DNA of 5,752 nucleotides from Promethearchaeota archaeon (GCA_016839905.1 JAEOTJ010000312.1:1-5752), one strand, 5' to 3'; numbered from the stretch's first letter, positions 1 through 5,752 are shown. Notes: generated from the letters alone by a model not told the origin. Program-made: numbers and translations.

Positions 1-2301
1 AAATTATATGATTTTGATGAACTTTTCTCTAAAACAGAGGAGATTTTAAAGAATTGCCAAATTATTGTCAAAACTAAAGAAAATCTTGAGAAAGACCTAA
101 AAAAAATCGATGAATTAATTGAATTGGACCAATTTTCAAATTCTTTAGATTATTTACCACAGATCCTAATAAAAGCCGAAGAATTCAAGCTAGAAGATAT
201 CATAAAAAAGGCAGAGAAGAAAACTCAACAATGTAATGAATTACTAGTGCTTGAATCTTTACTTGAAGAAAAGCTTATAAATGTAGAGGTTTTTATTCAG
301 AATAATGATTTTGACGGTATAAAGAGTGAATTAGATGATATTCGCCAACAAGCACAGCAAAATAATTTGAAAAGAATCTTAGACATCATAAAAGAAAGAG
401 AAGAACTCATTTCACAGAAAAAAACCTTAGAAAAGATAAAGCGTATTCTTCAATTCGAGTTAGAAAATAAAAAGCGCATAAATAAAATTGAAATGGTGAG
501 TAAGCTTCATTTTAAAATGGATGAGGTTGATGATTACCTTCAACTATTAGATTCAACAATAGACTATGAGGATTCAGAAGTTCAAGATTTAAAAATTAAA
601 GCTCAAAAGATAATAGATAAAGGGATAGATAAGCCTACTTTATATGATTTAATTTTTATTATGGATTATGATTTCCAAACCGCGAAAAAATTAGGCAAGC
701 ATTTACTAGAATATAAATGGATTGATGAATTTCCAAGAATTCCAAGAGAAGTAAAAAAGCCTAAAAAAGTTAAAGGAATTCTTGAAGTTAAAAGAGGGGG
801 TGATTGGAAAGTAGAAAAAGATCAGAGTGTCTTTTATTATAAAGTTAAATTGATTAATAACAGCCCTTATATAATTTCGGACATTCAGGTTCTTTTTGGA
901 GATATCCCTCCAGGTTTGAAATTAGCTTCTGAAAAATTAATAGAGTTTCAAAAACTCAAATCGAAAAAAAAAGTAACCCCAACTTATAAGCTTCTTGCAA
1001 CAGATAAATGTGTAGGAAATGAATTAAGAAGCTTAATTATTTATAATGATCATAAAGGTAAATCTCATACAATTCATACTGAACCATTAGAAATTGAATA
1101 TACATGCAGTTTACTTGTACCTAAAAGTATTTCAATGAATGAATTCGTCAAAATGATAGAATCGATGGAGAGAAAGGATGCTACAATGGAAAGCAATATT
1201 AATTTATATAGAATAATCCCTATTATTGAAAATATAGTAAAAAAATGCAATTTCGAAATGGTTCAAGAGATAAAAGAAGATACCAGCGAGAAATTCCTAA
1301 AAATTATGGCATATGCACAAGGTTTATATGATAAACAAGACATAGCGTTACAAATTATATTAGAAAAAATTGCTGATGGTACATTATTAAATGTTGAAGT
1401 TTTAAGCGATGAGAAATCCAAAATAACCGATATTTTAAAGGAAATAGTTGTTAGATTCGACCAAGTCGTTGATGTTATAAAGGAGGAACTTTATTTAGTA
1501 AAGGAAGAATTAAAACTTGAAATTGAGAGGAGTGAATATAGATTAACGACATTCCTTTCAAGCGTAGGAAAAATCTTGGAAAAGGATATAGGATCGTTAG
1601 AAAAATTATCTGAGGGATACTATAATAAATTTCTTTCAGAAATATCTGATTTAAGTAATATGACTTCCATTCTCGACGCTGAAAAAGAAATATCTCAAGA
1701 GACTTATAATTTGTTAAAAAAGGTCTCATCAACCACTAAAAGTAATTCTGAAACAATAGACGGATTAAAAAAGAATGGTAATGCAGTAGTTAGCGTTTTA
1801 CTTGGACAATTAATAAAAGGAAGAATAAGCCTTGCTGGGGCAAGAGAATCGGGAGAACATTTTCAAGTGGGTCAAATGTTTAATATATTAATATCTACTA
1901 ATTCAAAAATACGATTTGAAATTAAACAAATAGGAGTTAATTTACAGCCTGTTATGGATGCGATTATTCAAGGAAAACGTGTTAGGTTTGAAAAATTTGA
2001 AGAATCATACTATAATTTTATACCCCCTGAGCCATTATATGTAAATACTGGGCACCAAACGATTGCCAGCATCGATCTTTGGGGTCCTCTTGGAGAAGAA
2101 CAAGAAATTTATGTAAGGATTGATGGAACCATAGAGCTTAAAGGAAATGTTTTTTTCATTCAAACTTACGCAGGTCCTTATAAAATTGCAAGAGATACTA
2201 CAAATAAAAAAATTAAAGATGTCTTACATAAAGTATTAAAATTTGCTGTAAATTATAAGACTAGTTTAAGTAAATTTTTAGAGTTTCAAATAAATACTTG
2301 A
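1..2301 (+). CDS. Large coiled-coil protein with appendage-like beta-sandwich/platform module (5' end outside window)
   Basis: The frame is open from base 1, so the gene starts upstream; the TTG at 124 has no special claim to be the start. There are 766 codons in the window. By in-window codon: 1-205 charged helical, coiled-coil or TPR-like; 209-245 a short helical, possibly winged-helix segment ending W-I-D-E-F-P; a basic linker; 258-367 a beta-sandwich with a 'KLINNSPYIISDIQV' strand pair and 'IIYNDHKGK'; 368-487 an alpha/beta segment ending 'LLNVEVLSDEKSKITDILKE'; 488-591 a second coiled coil; 596-733 a beta-rich C-terminal domain; then a final helix. The sandwich-plus-platform order resembles adaptin and gamma-COP appendages (inferred from pattern, not from a search). 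No signal peptide or membrane segment is visible in this part, so it is probably cytosolic. Function is unknown; a scaffold or adaptor role is a guess. The stop codon TGA lies inside the inserted IS end. Existence of the gene is secure; the domain reading is tentative. Confidence 0.9.
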   Translation, partial: KLYDFDELFSKTEEILKNCQIIVKTKENLEKDLKKIDELIELDQFSNSLDYLPQILIKAEEFKLEDIIKKAEKKTQQCNELLVLESLLEEKLINVEVFIQNNDFDGIKSELDDIRQQAQQNNLKRILDIIKEREELISQKKTLEKIKRILQFELENKKRINKIEMVSKLHFKMDEVDDYLQLLDSTIDYEDSEVQDLKIKAQKIIDKGIDKPTLYDLIFIMDYDFQTAKKLGKHLLEYKWIDEFPRIPREVKKPKKVKGILEVKRGGDWKVEKDQSVFYYKVKLINNSPYIISDIQVLFGDIPPGLKLASEKLIEFQKLKSKKKVTPTYKLLATDKCVGNELRSLIIYNDHKGKSHTIHTEPLEIEYTCSLLVPKSISMNEFVKMIESMERKDATMESNINLYRIIPIIENIVKKCNFEMVQEIKEDTSEKFLKIMAYAQGLYDKQDIALQIILEKIADGTLLNVEVLSDEKSKITDILKEIVVRFDQVVDVIKEELYLVKEELKLEIERSEYRLTTFLSSVGKILEKDIGSLEKLSEGYYNKFLSEISDLSNMTSILDAEKEISQETYNLLKKVSSTTKSNSETIDGLKKNGNAVVSVLLGQLIKGRISLAGARESGEHFQVGQMFNILISTNSKIRFEIKQIGVNLQPVMDAIIQGKRVRFEKFEESYYNFIPPEPLYVNTGHQTIASIDLWGPLGEEQEIYVRIDGTIELKGNVFFIQTYAGPYKIARDTTNKKIKDVLHKVLKFAVNYKTSLSKFLEFQINT
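2291..2296. repeat. Target-site duplication TAAATA, left copy
   Basis: This hexamer abuts the left inverted repeat and is identical to 4438-4443 beyond the right repeat. It lies in the last codons of the upstream large gene. Confidence 0.9.
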
Positions 2302-2310
2302 CTTTACAAG
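2297..2310 (+). repeat. Left terminal inverted repeat of the IS
   Basis: CTTGACTTTACAAG is the exact reverse complement of 4424-4437. It begins with C and itself contains a dyad, CTTG-N6-CAAG, which could be part of the transposase-binding site. Bases 2299-2301 (TGA) now serve as the stop codon of the upstream gene. Confidence 0.93.
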
Positions 2311-2447
2311 ATAAAATAGTTATTTTTATTTCTATCGTATTTAGTCGGAAATCGAATAAAAAATTTATCTAAAAACCCTTGATTTTTTTATGTATTATAC
2401 TATAGAGCAACCCGACATAATTTTCTTTTATTTCTATTATCTCTGAT

Positions 2448-2467
2448 AAAATAAGGCTTTTTATTTT
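2448..2467 (+). terminator. Possible terminator-like AU hairpin in the IS left arm
   Basis: A perfect 7-bp stem of A and T (AAAATAA / TTATTTT) has loop GGCTTT and a run of five T at 2458-2462. The stem has no G-C pair, so it is weak. An archaeal terminator needs only a T-run, which makes a barrier against transcription entering from the upstream gene plausible but unproven. Confidence 0.25.
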
Positions 2468-2569
2468 CAAATAGATTTGAACATTAAGCTACCGAAACCA
2501 AATTAGATATTAAAAATTAGCATAGGCAGAATCCACATTAATTGAGTCAGCTTTTCCTGCCGCAAAAAC

Positions 2570-2585
2570 GGAAAACTTAAATATT
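2570..2585 (+). promoter_or_regulatory. Archaeal-type BRE/TATA promoter for the transposase
   Basis: GGAAAACTTAAATATT combines a purine-rich BRE-like element with a TTTAWATA-like TATA box, centred about 34 nt before the ATG at 2614. Transcription would start around 2605-2608, giving an almost leaderless mRNA. A second TATA-like run (ATAATATATAATT, 2594-2606) lies too close to the ATG to drive this start. Confidence 0.45.
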
Positions 2586-2613
2586 CATAGGCATAATATA
2601 TAATTGATAAAAA

Positions 2614-4329
2614 ATGGTTTATATTTCACATCAGAATAAGATATTAAAAACCGGTCAGAAGGTAACATACTTATATATAGCCCACAATGTTTGGAAAAAT
2701 GGAATCTCTGTGAAAGAATGGACGATACCGCTTGGAAGGAAGGAACAGGCTGGAGAAAAACTGAGAGATATCGCACTTAATCAAAAAAGTTTCAATCCTG
2801 AAAGCGCCGAAAATTTATCTTCGGCATTAATCGGTGCTTACTTAGATATATTCGAAGAATTAGATATAGTTAAAATTATAAACGAATTAACAAATAAAAA
2901 TCGCTCTCAAGGGTTAACTCCAGGACATTATATCTTGTTTTGTGTGTTAAACAGATTAACTGCCCCAAAAAGCAAAAATCTGTTAAAAGAATGGTTTGAG
3001 GGGACAATATTGAAAGAGCTTTACCCTAATATTTCCGAATTTTTAACAGTTCAGCATATTTGGAACCATTTTAATGAATATTTTAATCAGGAAATCCTTA
3101 ATTCAATTTTTTTATCCCTTCTAAGAAAAGTGATTAAAATCCACGGCATTTCGCTTAAAACTCTTTTGATTGACCCAACAAATTTTTACACATACATTTC
3201 GGACCATCCTTTTAACAAATTACCGAAAAGGGGACACGGTAAAGAGGGGAAAAAGTATTTAAACATTATCAATTTTGCACTCGCAATCGATAAAGATAAA
3301 GAATATCCGATTTACTTCAAGACATACCCCGGAAATATTAATGACTATACGATTTTTAAGGAGATATTGCCCGAAATTTCCGAATGGTTTGAACAATTAG
3401 AGCTCGATTGTCCCGATCTAACGGTTGTTTTTGATAAGGGGAATAATTCCGAAGATTCAATTAAAATCATTAAAGAGAACGAGTGTGGGTTTATTGGCTC
3501 TTTAAAACCATCCATGTTCAAGGAATTACTACAAGAGCCTTTTACGGAATTCTCAAAAATATATGATACAAGGAAAAAACATTCGGTTTATGCGTTCAGG
3601 AGAGAAGCTAAAGTATATACTGATAAACCAAGAGCAGTAATTGTGACCTTCGACGAAAAAGTCCATAATAAGAACTTACACACCCTAAAATACCATATTA
3701 CGAAGAGATTTGACCAATTAAAGGAATTTTCTATCCATAAATTAAATACCAAACCTCAATGGAGGAAACCTGAGGAAATTTTAAAGCATATAGACACCCA
3801 AATTCTAAAACAAAAGGACTTTAAAAAAATCATCGCCATTATTCTTGATAGCATTATTAAAGAGGCAGTTGAATATCAAGAATTACGATGGGGCTTAGAC
3901 GAGCGAAATTTTAAAGAAAAAACCAATACTTATGGGAAATCGATAATCTTTTCCAATAGGATGGATTGGACTACAAAAGAGATTGTATTAGGCTACCGAC
4001 AGCTATATAAAATCGAAAAAAAGTTTACTGACATGAAATCATGCTATTACATTAGGACTCGCCCTTTTAATCATTGGACCGATAATAACCTCCGAATTCA
4101 TATATTTACATGCGTTTTAGCATTGTTAGGAGAAGCTCTCCTTAAAACGAAGCTTAAAGAATTAAAATTTAAAGGTTCTTTCCGGAAAAACGTCAAGAAT
4201 TTGGAAAAAATCCGTAAAGTAAACTTAATTTTTAACAAAGGCAGTTATAAAAAACCAATTTTGCCCCATTTAACCAAAATACAAGAAAGATTATTTTCAA
4301 AATTAAATTTAGAGCAATATTTTTTATAA
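2614..4329 (+). CDS. IS1634-type DDE transposase, full length
   Basis: This enzyme cuts and joins the element ends in cut-and-paste transposition. The 571 residues are complete. The N-terminus 'MVYISHQNK' and following beta-rich residues 1-45 look like the usual family start; residues 108-130 hold the family-like 'VLNRLTAPKSK'. The RNase H-like catalytic core has D187 (LLIDPTN), D274 (VVFDKGN) and E468 (LYKIEKKF). The last lies in a Y-x6-E-x6-K signature (Y461, E468, K475) typical of the IS4 superfamily. The 194 residues between the second Asp and the Glu leave room for the beta-strand insertion domain of that group. ATG 2614 is the first possible start because an in-frame TAA lies at 2608-2610; there is no Shine-Dalgarno motif. 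The stop TAA is followed by T-runs. No frameshift or missing catalytic residue was seen, so it is probably active. Confidence 0.95.
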   Translation: MVYISHQNKILKTGQKVTYLYIAHNVWKNGISVKEWTIPLGRKEQAGEKLRDIALNQKSFNPESAENLSSALIGAYLDIFEELDIVKIINELTNKNRSQGLTPGHYILFCVLNRLTAPKSKNLLKEWFEGTILKELYPNISEFLTVQHIWNHFNEYFNQEILNSIFLSLLRKVIKIHGISLKTLLIDPTNFYTYISDHPFNKLPKRGHGKEGKKYLNIINFALAIDKDKEYPIYFKTYPGNINDYTIFKEILPEISEWFEQLELDCPDLTVVFDKGNNSEDSIKIIKENECGFIGSLKPSMFKELLQEPFTEFSKIYDTRKKHSVYAFRREAKVYTDKPRAVIVTFDEKVHNKNLHTLKYHITKRFDQLKEFSIHKLNTKPQWRKPEEILKHIDTQILKQKDFKKIIAIILDSIIKEAVEYQELRWGLDERNFKEKTNTYGKSIIFSNRMDWTTKEIVLGYRQLYKIEKKFTDMKSCYYIRTRPFNHWTDNNLRIHIFTCVLALLGEALLKTKLKELKFKGSFRKNVKNLEKIRKVNLIFNKGSYKKPILPHLTKIQERLFSKLNLEQYFL

Positions 4330-4338
4330 TTTTTTTAA
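4319..4338 (+). terminator. T-run terminator after the transposase
   Basis: ATTTTTTATAATTTTTTTAA overlaps and follows the transposase stop codon, giving runs of six and seven T. Further T-runs follow at 4358-4364 and 4371-4376. Oligo-T tracts without a GC stem are the common archaeal termination signal. They would end the transposase mRNA inside the element. Confidence 0.5.
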
Positions 4339-4423
4339 TATAGGTAGAATTTGATCTATTTTTTAAAATTCTTTTTAAATAAGTTACGACAAAAAAAGGT
4401 TTAAACTGAATTAAGAATTATAA
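4330..4423. other. Non-coding right arm of the IS
   Basis: These 94 bp between the transposase stop and the right inverted repeat are AT-rich, with T-runs in the first half and an A7 run at 4391-4397. No ORF or strong hairpin was seen. A TCGTA motif occurs in each arm (left at 2334-2338; reverse-complemented on the right at 4385-4389), about 40-50 bp from the ends, and may be chance. Confidence 0.6.
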
Positions 4424-4437
4424 CTTGTAAAGTCAAG
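4424..4437 (-). repeat. Right terminal inverted repeat of the IS
   Basis: CTTGTAAAGTCAAG on the + strand is the perfect reverse complement of the left end, and the TAAATA duplication follows at once. Apparent identity of two further bases (TA) on each side comes from the duplication itself, which starts and ends with TA. Confidence 0.93.
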
Positions 4438-4443
4438 TAAATA
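4438..4443. repeat. Target-site duplication TAAATA, right copy
   Basis: This is the second copy of the hexamer, directly after the right inverted repeat. Joining 2296 to 4444 reconstructs the pre-insertion sequence. Confidence 0.9.
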
Positions 4444-4456
4444 GGTAAAATTTTTT
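4444..4456 (+). other. Original 3' end of the large coiled-coil gene, now stranded beyond the IS
   Basis: Joining 2296 to 4444 (element and one TAAATA copy removed) gives codons AAT AGG TAA, so the ancestral stop is the TAA at 4446-4448, followed by a T6 run at 4451-4456 that could have been its terminator. In the present sequence this stretch no longer belongs to that gene's reading frame. Confidence 0.7.
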
Positions 4457-4570
4457 GATATTCATAGATATTCCTATAATATTCTGAAAAACGATCTTTT
4501 TAGAAAACTTTTAGAAATTGTTCGAAGTACTTATATAGATTTTAAAAATAAGGGATTAGGAATTCCTTGA
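4445..4570 (+). pseudogene. Coding-like stretch in frame with the downstream nuclease gene, ended by TGA
   Basis: From 4445 the frame stays open for 41 codons and then meets TGA at 4568-4570; it continues without a shift into the nuclease ORF. The translation has plausible protein character: 'FFDIHRYSYNILKND', then 'FRKLLEIVRSTYIDF', then 'NKGLGIP' just before the TGA. PD-(D/E)XK proteins normally have a helical N-terminal part, which the short ORF lacks, so this could be that part behind a nonsense mutation; CGA to TGA (Arg) is a one-base change. There is no ATG, GTG or TTG in this frame before the TGA, and TAG at 4442-4444 closes it upstream, so the original start is also missing or non-standard. 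Chance openness in AT-rich DNA is possible. Confidence 0.4.
4527..4540 (+). promoter_or_regulatory. TATA-like box upstream of the nuclease ORF
   Basis: GTACTTATATAGAT contains a CTTATATA-like core preceded by a purine stretch (CGAAG), a possible BRE. Transcription would start near 4560, giving a leader of about 22 nt to TTG 4583 or 34 nt to ATG 4595. If real, it supports an intact short gene rather than a broken long one. The box lies inside the coding-like stretch, so the two readings compete. Confidence 0.35.
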
Positions 4571-4582
4571 CACGAACCAATA

Positions 4583-5011
4583 TTGAAAAGAATTATGATT
4601 GAGCATTCTAATGCGATTGTGTCTGAGCTCCCTGTCTGGAAATCAGTAACAAACGGTTTATGTATAGGACATATAGATTTATGTTTAATTCATTGTGATA
4701 CTTTTTATATTTCAGATTTAAAATATAATAAATCAGATGCAATTAGGAGTTTAGCTCAAATTATCGCTTACGGAATGATGATAAGAGATATCATATCTAA
4801 AATGTTTGATTTGAATAGTTTCAAATTAAAATGTCTTATTTTTACTAAAGATGATTTATGGATATTTGATCCCCTCTCTTTAAGGAATAAGGTTATTGAC
4901 TTTATTAAATTTGCTAATAGTATCAGAAAAAGAAATCTTAAGAGTTTACGTTTTGCGAAAACTTTACCAAGAACCAATCTTTTAAGTAACATGGAAGATG
5001 TATTTTATTAA
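4583..5011 (+). CDS. Small PD-(D/E)XK nuclease-fold protein (possibly N-terminally truncated)
   Basis: The translation shows the PD-(D/E)XK core in order (numbered from TTG 4583): E7 and E15 in 'IMIEHSNAIVSELPVW', G29-H30-I31-D32, then D45-L46-K47 at the end of the next strand ('FYISDLKYN'), then a helix with Q59-x3-Y63 ('SLAQIIAYG'), as in RecB/Cas4-like nucleases. A further strand 'LKCLIFTKDDLWIFDP' and a basic C-terminal tail follow. Mg-dependent DNA cleavage is therefore plausible, but the target and pathway cannot be read. TTG 4583 and ATG 4595 are both possible starts, and neither has a clear ribosome-binding site. At 138-142 residues it is short for the fold, and the frame stays open upstream across one TGA, so it may be a decayed gene. 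It lies 33 bp before uvrA; a repair link is only suggestive. No Cas genes are nearby to support a Cas4 call. Confidence 0.7.
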   Translation: MKRIMIEHSNAIVSELPVWKSVTNGLCIGHIDLCLIHCDTFYISDLKYNKSDAIRSLAQIIAYGMMIRDIISKMFDLNSFKLKCLIFTKDDLWIFDPLSLRNKVIDFIKFANSIRKRNLKSLRFAKTLPRTNLLSNMEDVFY

Positions 5012-5012
5012 T

Positions 5013-5023
5013 CATATATTTTA
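5013..5023 (+). promoter_or_regulatory. TATA box for leaderless uvrA transcription
   Basis: CATATATTTTA starts 2 bp after the nuclease stop, with its centre about 27 nt before the uvrA ATG at 5045. That is the distance from an archaeal TATA box to the transcription start, so the mRNA probably begins at or very near the ATG. The absence of a Shine-Dalgarno motif before this ATG fits a leaderless message. uvrA is therefore probably transcribed from its own promoter. Confidence 0.5.
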
Positions 5024-5044
5024 CTTAGCTGTAAGTAATTATTC

Positions 5045-5752
5045 ATGAATGATTATATATCAATAAAAGGAGCTAGACAAAATAATTTAAAGAATATTGA
5101 TGTTGTCATCCCTCGAAATAAATTAGTAGTTGTGACTGGAGTTAGCGGAAGTGGTAAATCCAGCTTAGCTATGGATACTCTGTATGCGGAGGGCCAGAGA
5201 CGCTTCTTAGAGTCTCTTTCAAGTTATGCAAGGCAATTCTTAGGTGAAATGGACAAGCCTGACGTGGACTCGATCGAGGGACTCTCCCCTGCAATTGCGA
5301 TAGAGCAGAAAGCATTATCAAAAAACCCCAGGAGCACTGTTGGAACAGTCACTGAGATTTATGATTATTTTAGATTATTATTTGCTAATGTGGGCATCCC
5401 TCACTGTCCGAATTGTGGTAAAGAAATCAAACCTCAAACTCCTCAACAAATTATCCAGCAAGTTTTAGAATCCATAAAAACTAATCAGAAATTTATAATA
5501 AAAGCACCAATTATTCGTGACCGAAAAGGAGAATATAAAGAATTATTGCAAGACCTTAATAAACAAGGATTTGTTAGGATAGAGGTAGATGGGATTCAAT
5601 ATACTCTCGATGAAGACATTCCGATGGAGAAAAATGTCAAGCATACCATTAATGTCGTAGTTGATCGGTTAGTAATGAAAAATAATATCAAAACACGGTT
5701 AGCAGACTCTATTGAAACTGCCCTAAATTTAACCGAAGGGATTGTAATTATT
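5045..5752 (+). CDS. uvrA: UvrABC excinuclease subunit A, N-terminal part (cut by right edge)
   Basis: UvrA is the DNA-damage sensor of nucleotide excision repair: an ABC-type ATPase dimer that scans DNA with UvrB and loads UvrB at lesions. The first 236 codons are present and open to the window end. The start '[18 protein letters not shown]' aligns naturally with known UvrA N-termini. Walker A is G32-V-S-G-S-G-K38-S39. The UvrA hallmark segments '[20 protein letters not shown]' (46-65), '[13 protein letters not shown]' (77-89) and '[12 protein letters not shown]' (94-105) follow. C121-P-N-C124 lies just before the expected UvrB-binding region, in which '[16 protein letters not shown]' and '[10 protein letters not shown]' are recognisable. 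The first zinc finger, signature motifs and second ATPase lie beyond the window. Archaea that have uvrABC are generally thought to have obtained it from bacteria. Confidence 0.97.
   Translation, partial: MNDYISIKGARQNNLKNIDVVIPRNKLVVVTGVSGSGKSSLAMDTLYAEGQRRFLESLSSYARQFLGEMDKPDVDSIEGLSPAIAIEQKALSKNPRSTVGTVTEIYDYFRLLFANVGIPHCPNCGKEIKPQTPQQIIQQVLESIKTNQKFIIKAPIIRDRKGEYKELLQDLNKQGFVRIEVDGIQYTLDEDIPMEKNVKHTINVVVDRLVMKNNIKTRLADSIETALNLTEGIVII

Larger units (their letters stand above)
2311..2613. other. Long non-coding left arm of the IS
   Basis: About 300 bp between the left inverted repeat and the transposase ATG has no convincing ORF; stops are frequent in all three forward frames. Visible items are T-rich runs (2383-2389), a 7-bp AU hairpin (AAAATAA 2448-2454 with TTATTTT 2461-2467, 6-nt loop), a 6-bp hairpin (TTTTCC 2552-2557 with GGAAAA 2570-2575, 12-nt loop) and the 8-bp direct repeat CATAGGCA (2521-2528 and 2586-2593). 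A leader this long is unusual for an insertion sequence. It may insulate the transposase from readthrough out of the upstream gene, or hold regulatory or transposase-binding sites. That role is inference. Confidence 0.6.
2297..4437 (+). mobile_element. Complete IS1634-type insertion sequence (IS4 superfamily), 2141 bp
   Basis: Both ends carry the perfect 14-bp inverted repeat CTTGACTTTACAAG (left 2297-2310; right, reverse-complemented, 4424-4437), with patchy similarity continuing inward for about 10 bp. Each end is flanked directly by TAAATA, a 6-bp target duplication. The only gene inside is a full-length DDE transposase on the + strand. A 5-6 bp duplication and a transposase of about 550-570 residues fit the IS1634 family as generally described. 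The transposase is intact and repeats and duplication are perfect, so insertion looks recent and the element may still move. Unusual points are the 303 bp of non-coding DNA between the left repeat and the transposase start, and the insertion on the last codon of the upstream gene. Confidence 0.93.

Noticed and set aside
124..126. TTG as the start codon of the large coiled-coil gene
   Set aside because: The frame is open all the way to base 1 with the same helical, charged composition, so the true start lies outside the window.
1475..1732. 85-codon ORF on the - strand
   Set aside because: It lies wholly antisense to the second coiled coil of the large gene, has no recognisable motif, and is explained as a shadow of that gene.
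2298..2326. Bacterial sigma70-like promoter (TTGACT with a TATTTT 17 bp later) at the IS left end
   Set aside because: Other start signals here are archaeal, the -10 match is poor in AT-rich DNA, and there is no nearby gene start for it to serve.
2344..2416. GTCGG/CCGAC inverted repeat in the IS left arm
   Set aside because: It is only 5 bp with a loop of more than 60 nt, easily chance.
2585..2776. 63-codon ORF on the - strand
   Set aside because: It overlaps the transposase start and its promoter region and has no motif or start signal of its own.
2281..4450. The large gene and the nuclease as one gene split by the IS
   Set aside because: In the reconstructed empty site the large gene ends at TAA, and the nuclease-side frame is offset by one base and preceded by TAG. 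A fusion would need an additional frameshift, so two genes are simpler.
4768..4992. 74-codon ORF on the - strand with a hydrophobic stretch
   Set aside because: It is antisense to the nuclease gene; the Leu/Ile richness comes from the complement of Lys/Asn/Asp codons, not from a real membrane protein.
4583..5011. Calling the small nuclease Cas4
   Set aside because: There is no CRISPR array or other Cas gene, and no four-cysteine iron-sulfur cluster pattern; only the general nuclease core is visible.

Overview
The window is AT-rich and reads almost entirely on the + strand. Start codons lack Shine-Dalgarno motifs, and two of them sit a short distance behind TATA-like boxes. That arrangement is archaeal. 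Together with a very long coiled-coil/beta-sandwich protein of the kind common in Asgard (Promethearchaeota) genomes, it makes an Asgard or related archaeon the best guess. No rRNA or other lineage marker is present, so this is inference.

Layout: (1) 1-2301, the 3' part of a large gene that enters from the left edge. Its product has a helical N-terminal half, a beta-sandwich followed by an alpha/beta 'platform' that together resemble the adaptin/COP appendage fold, a second coiled coil, and a beta-rich C-terminal domain. (2) 2297-4437, a complete insertion sequence of the IS1634 type (IS4 superfamily). It has 14-bp perfect terminal inverted repeats, a 6-bp target duplication (TAAATA) and an intact 571-residue DDE transposase. 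(3) 4444-5011, a short PD-(D/E)XK nuclease-like gene. The sequence just upstream stays open in the same frame across a single TGA, so the gene may be a decayed form of a longer one. (4) 5045-5752, the first 236 codons of uvrA (nucleotide excision repair), cut by the right edge.

The main story is the insertion. The element landed on the last codon of the large upstream gene. Removing the element and one target copy restores an ORF ending Asn-Arg-TAA, whereas the present gene ends Asn-Thr-TGA, with the TGA lying inside the element's own terminal repeat. The protein therefore lost almost nothing, but its mRNA was separated from its original 3' flank and the nuclease/uvrA side was moved 2.1 kb away. 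No CRISPR array, tRNA or rRNA was seen. The most novel-looking item is the appendage-like module in the coiled-coil protein; no new defence system is evident.
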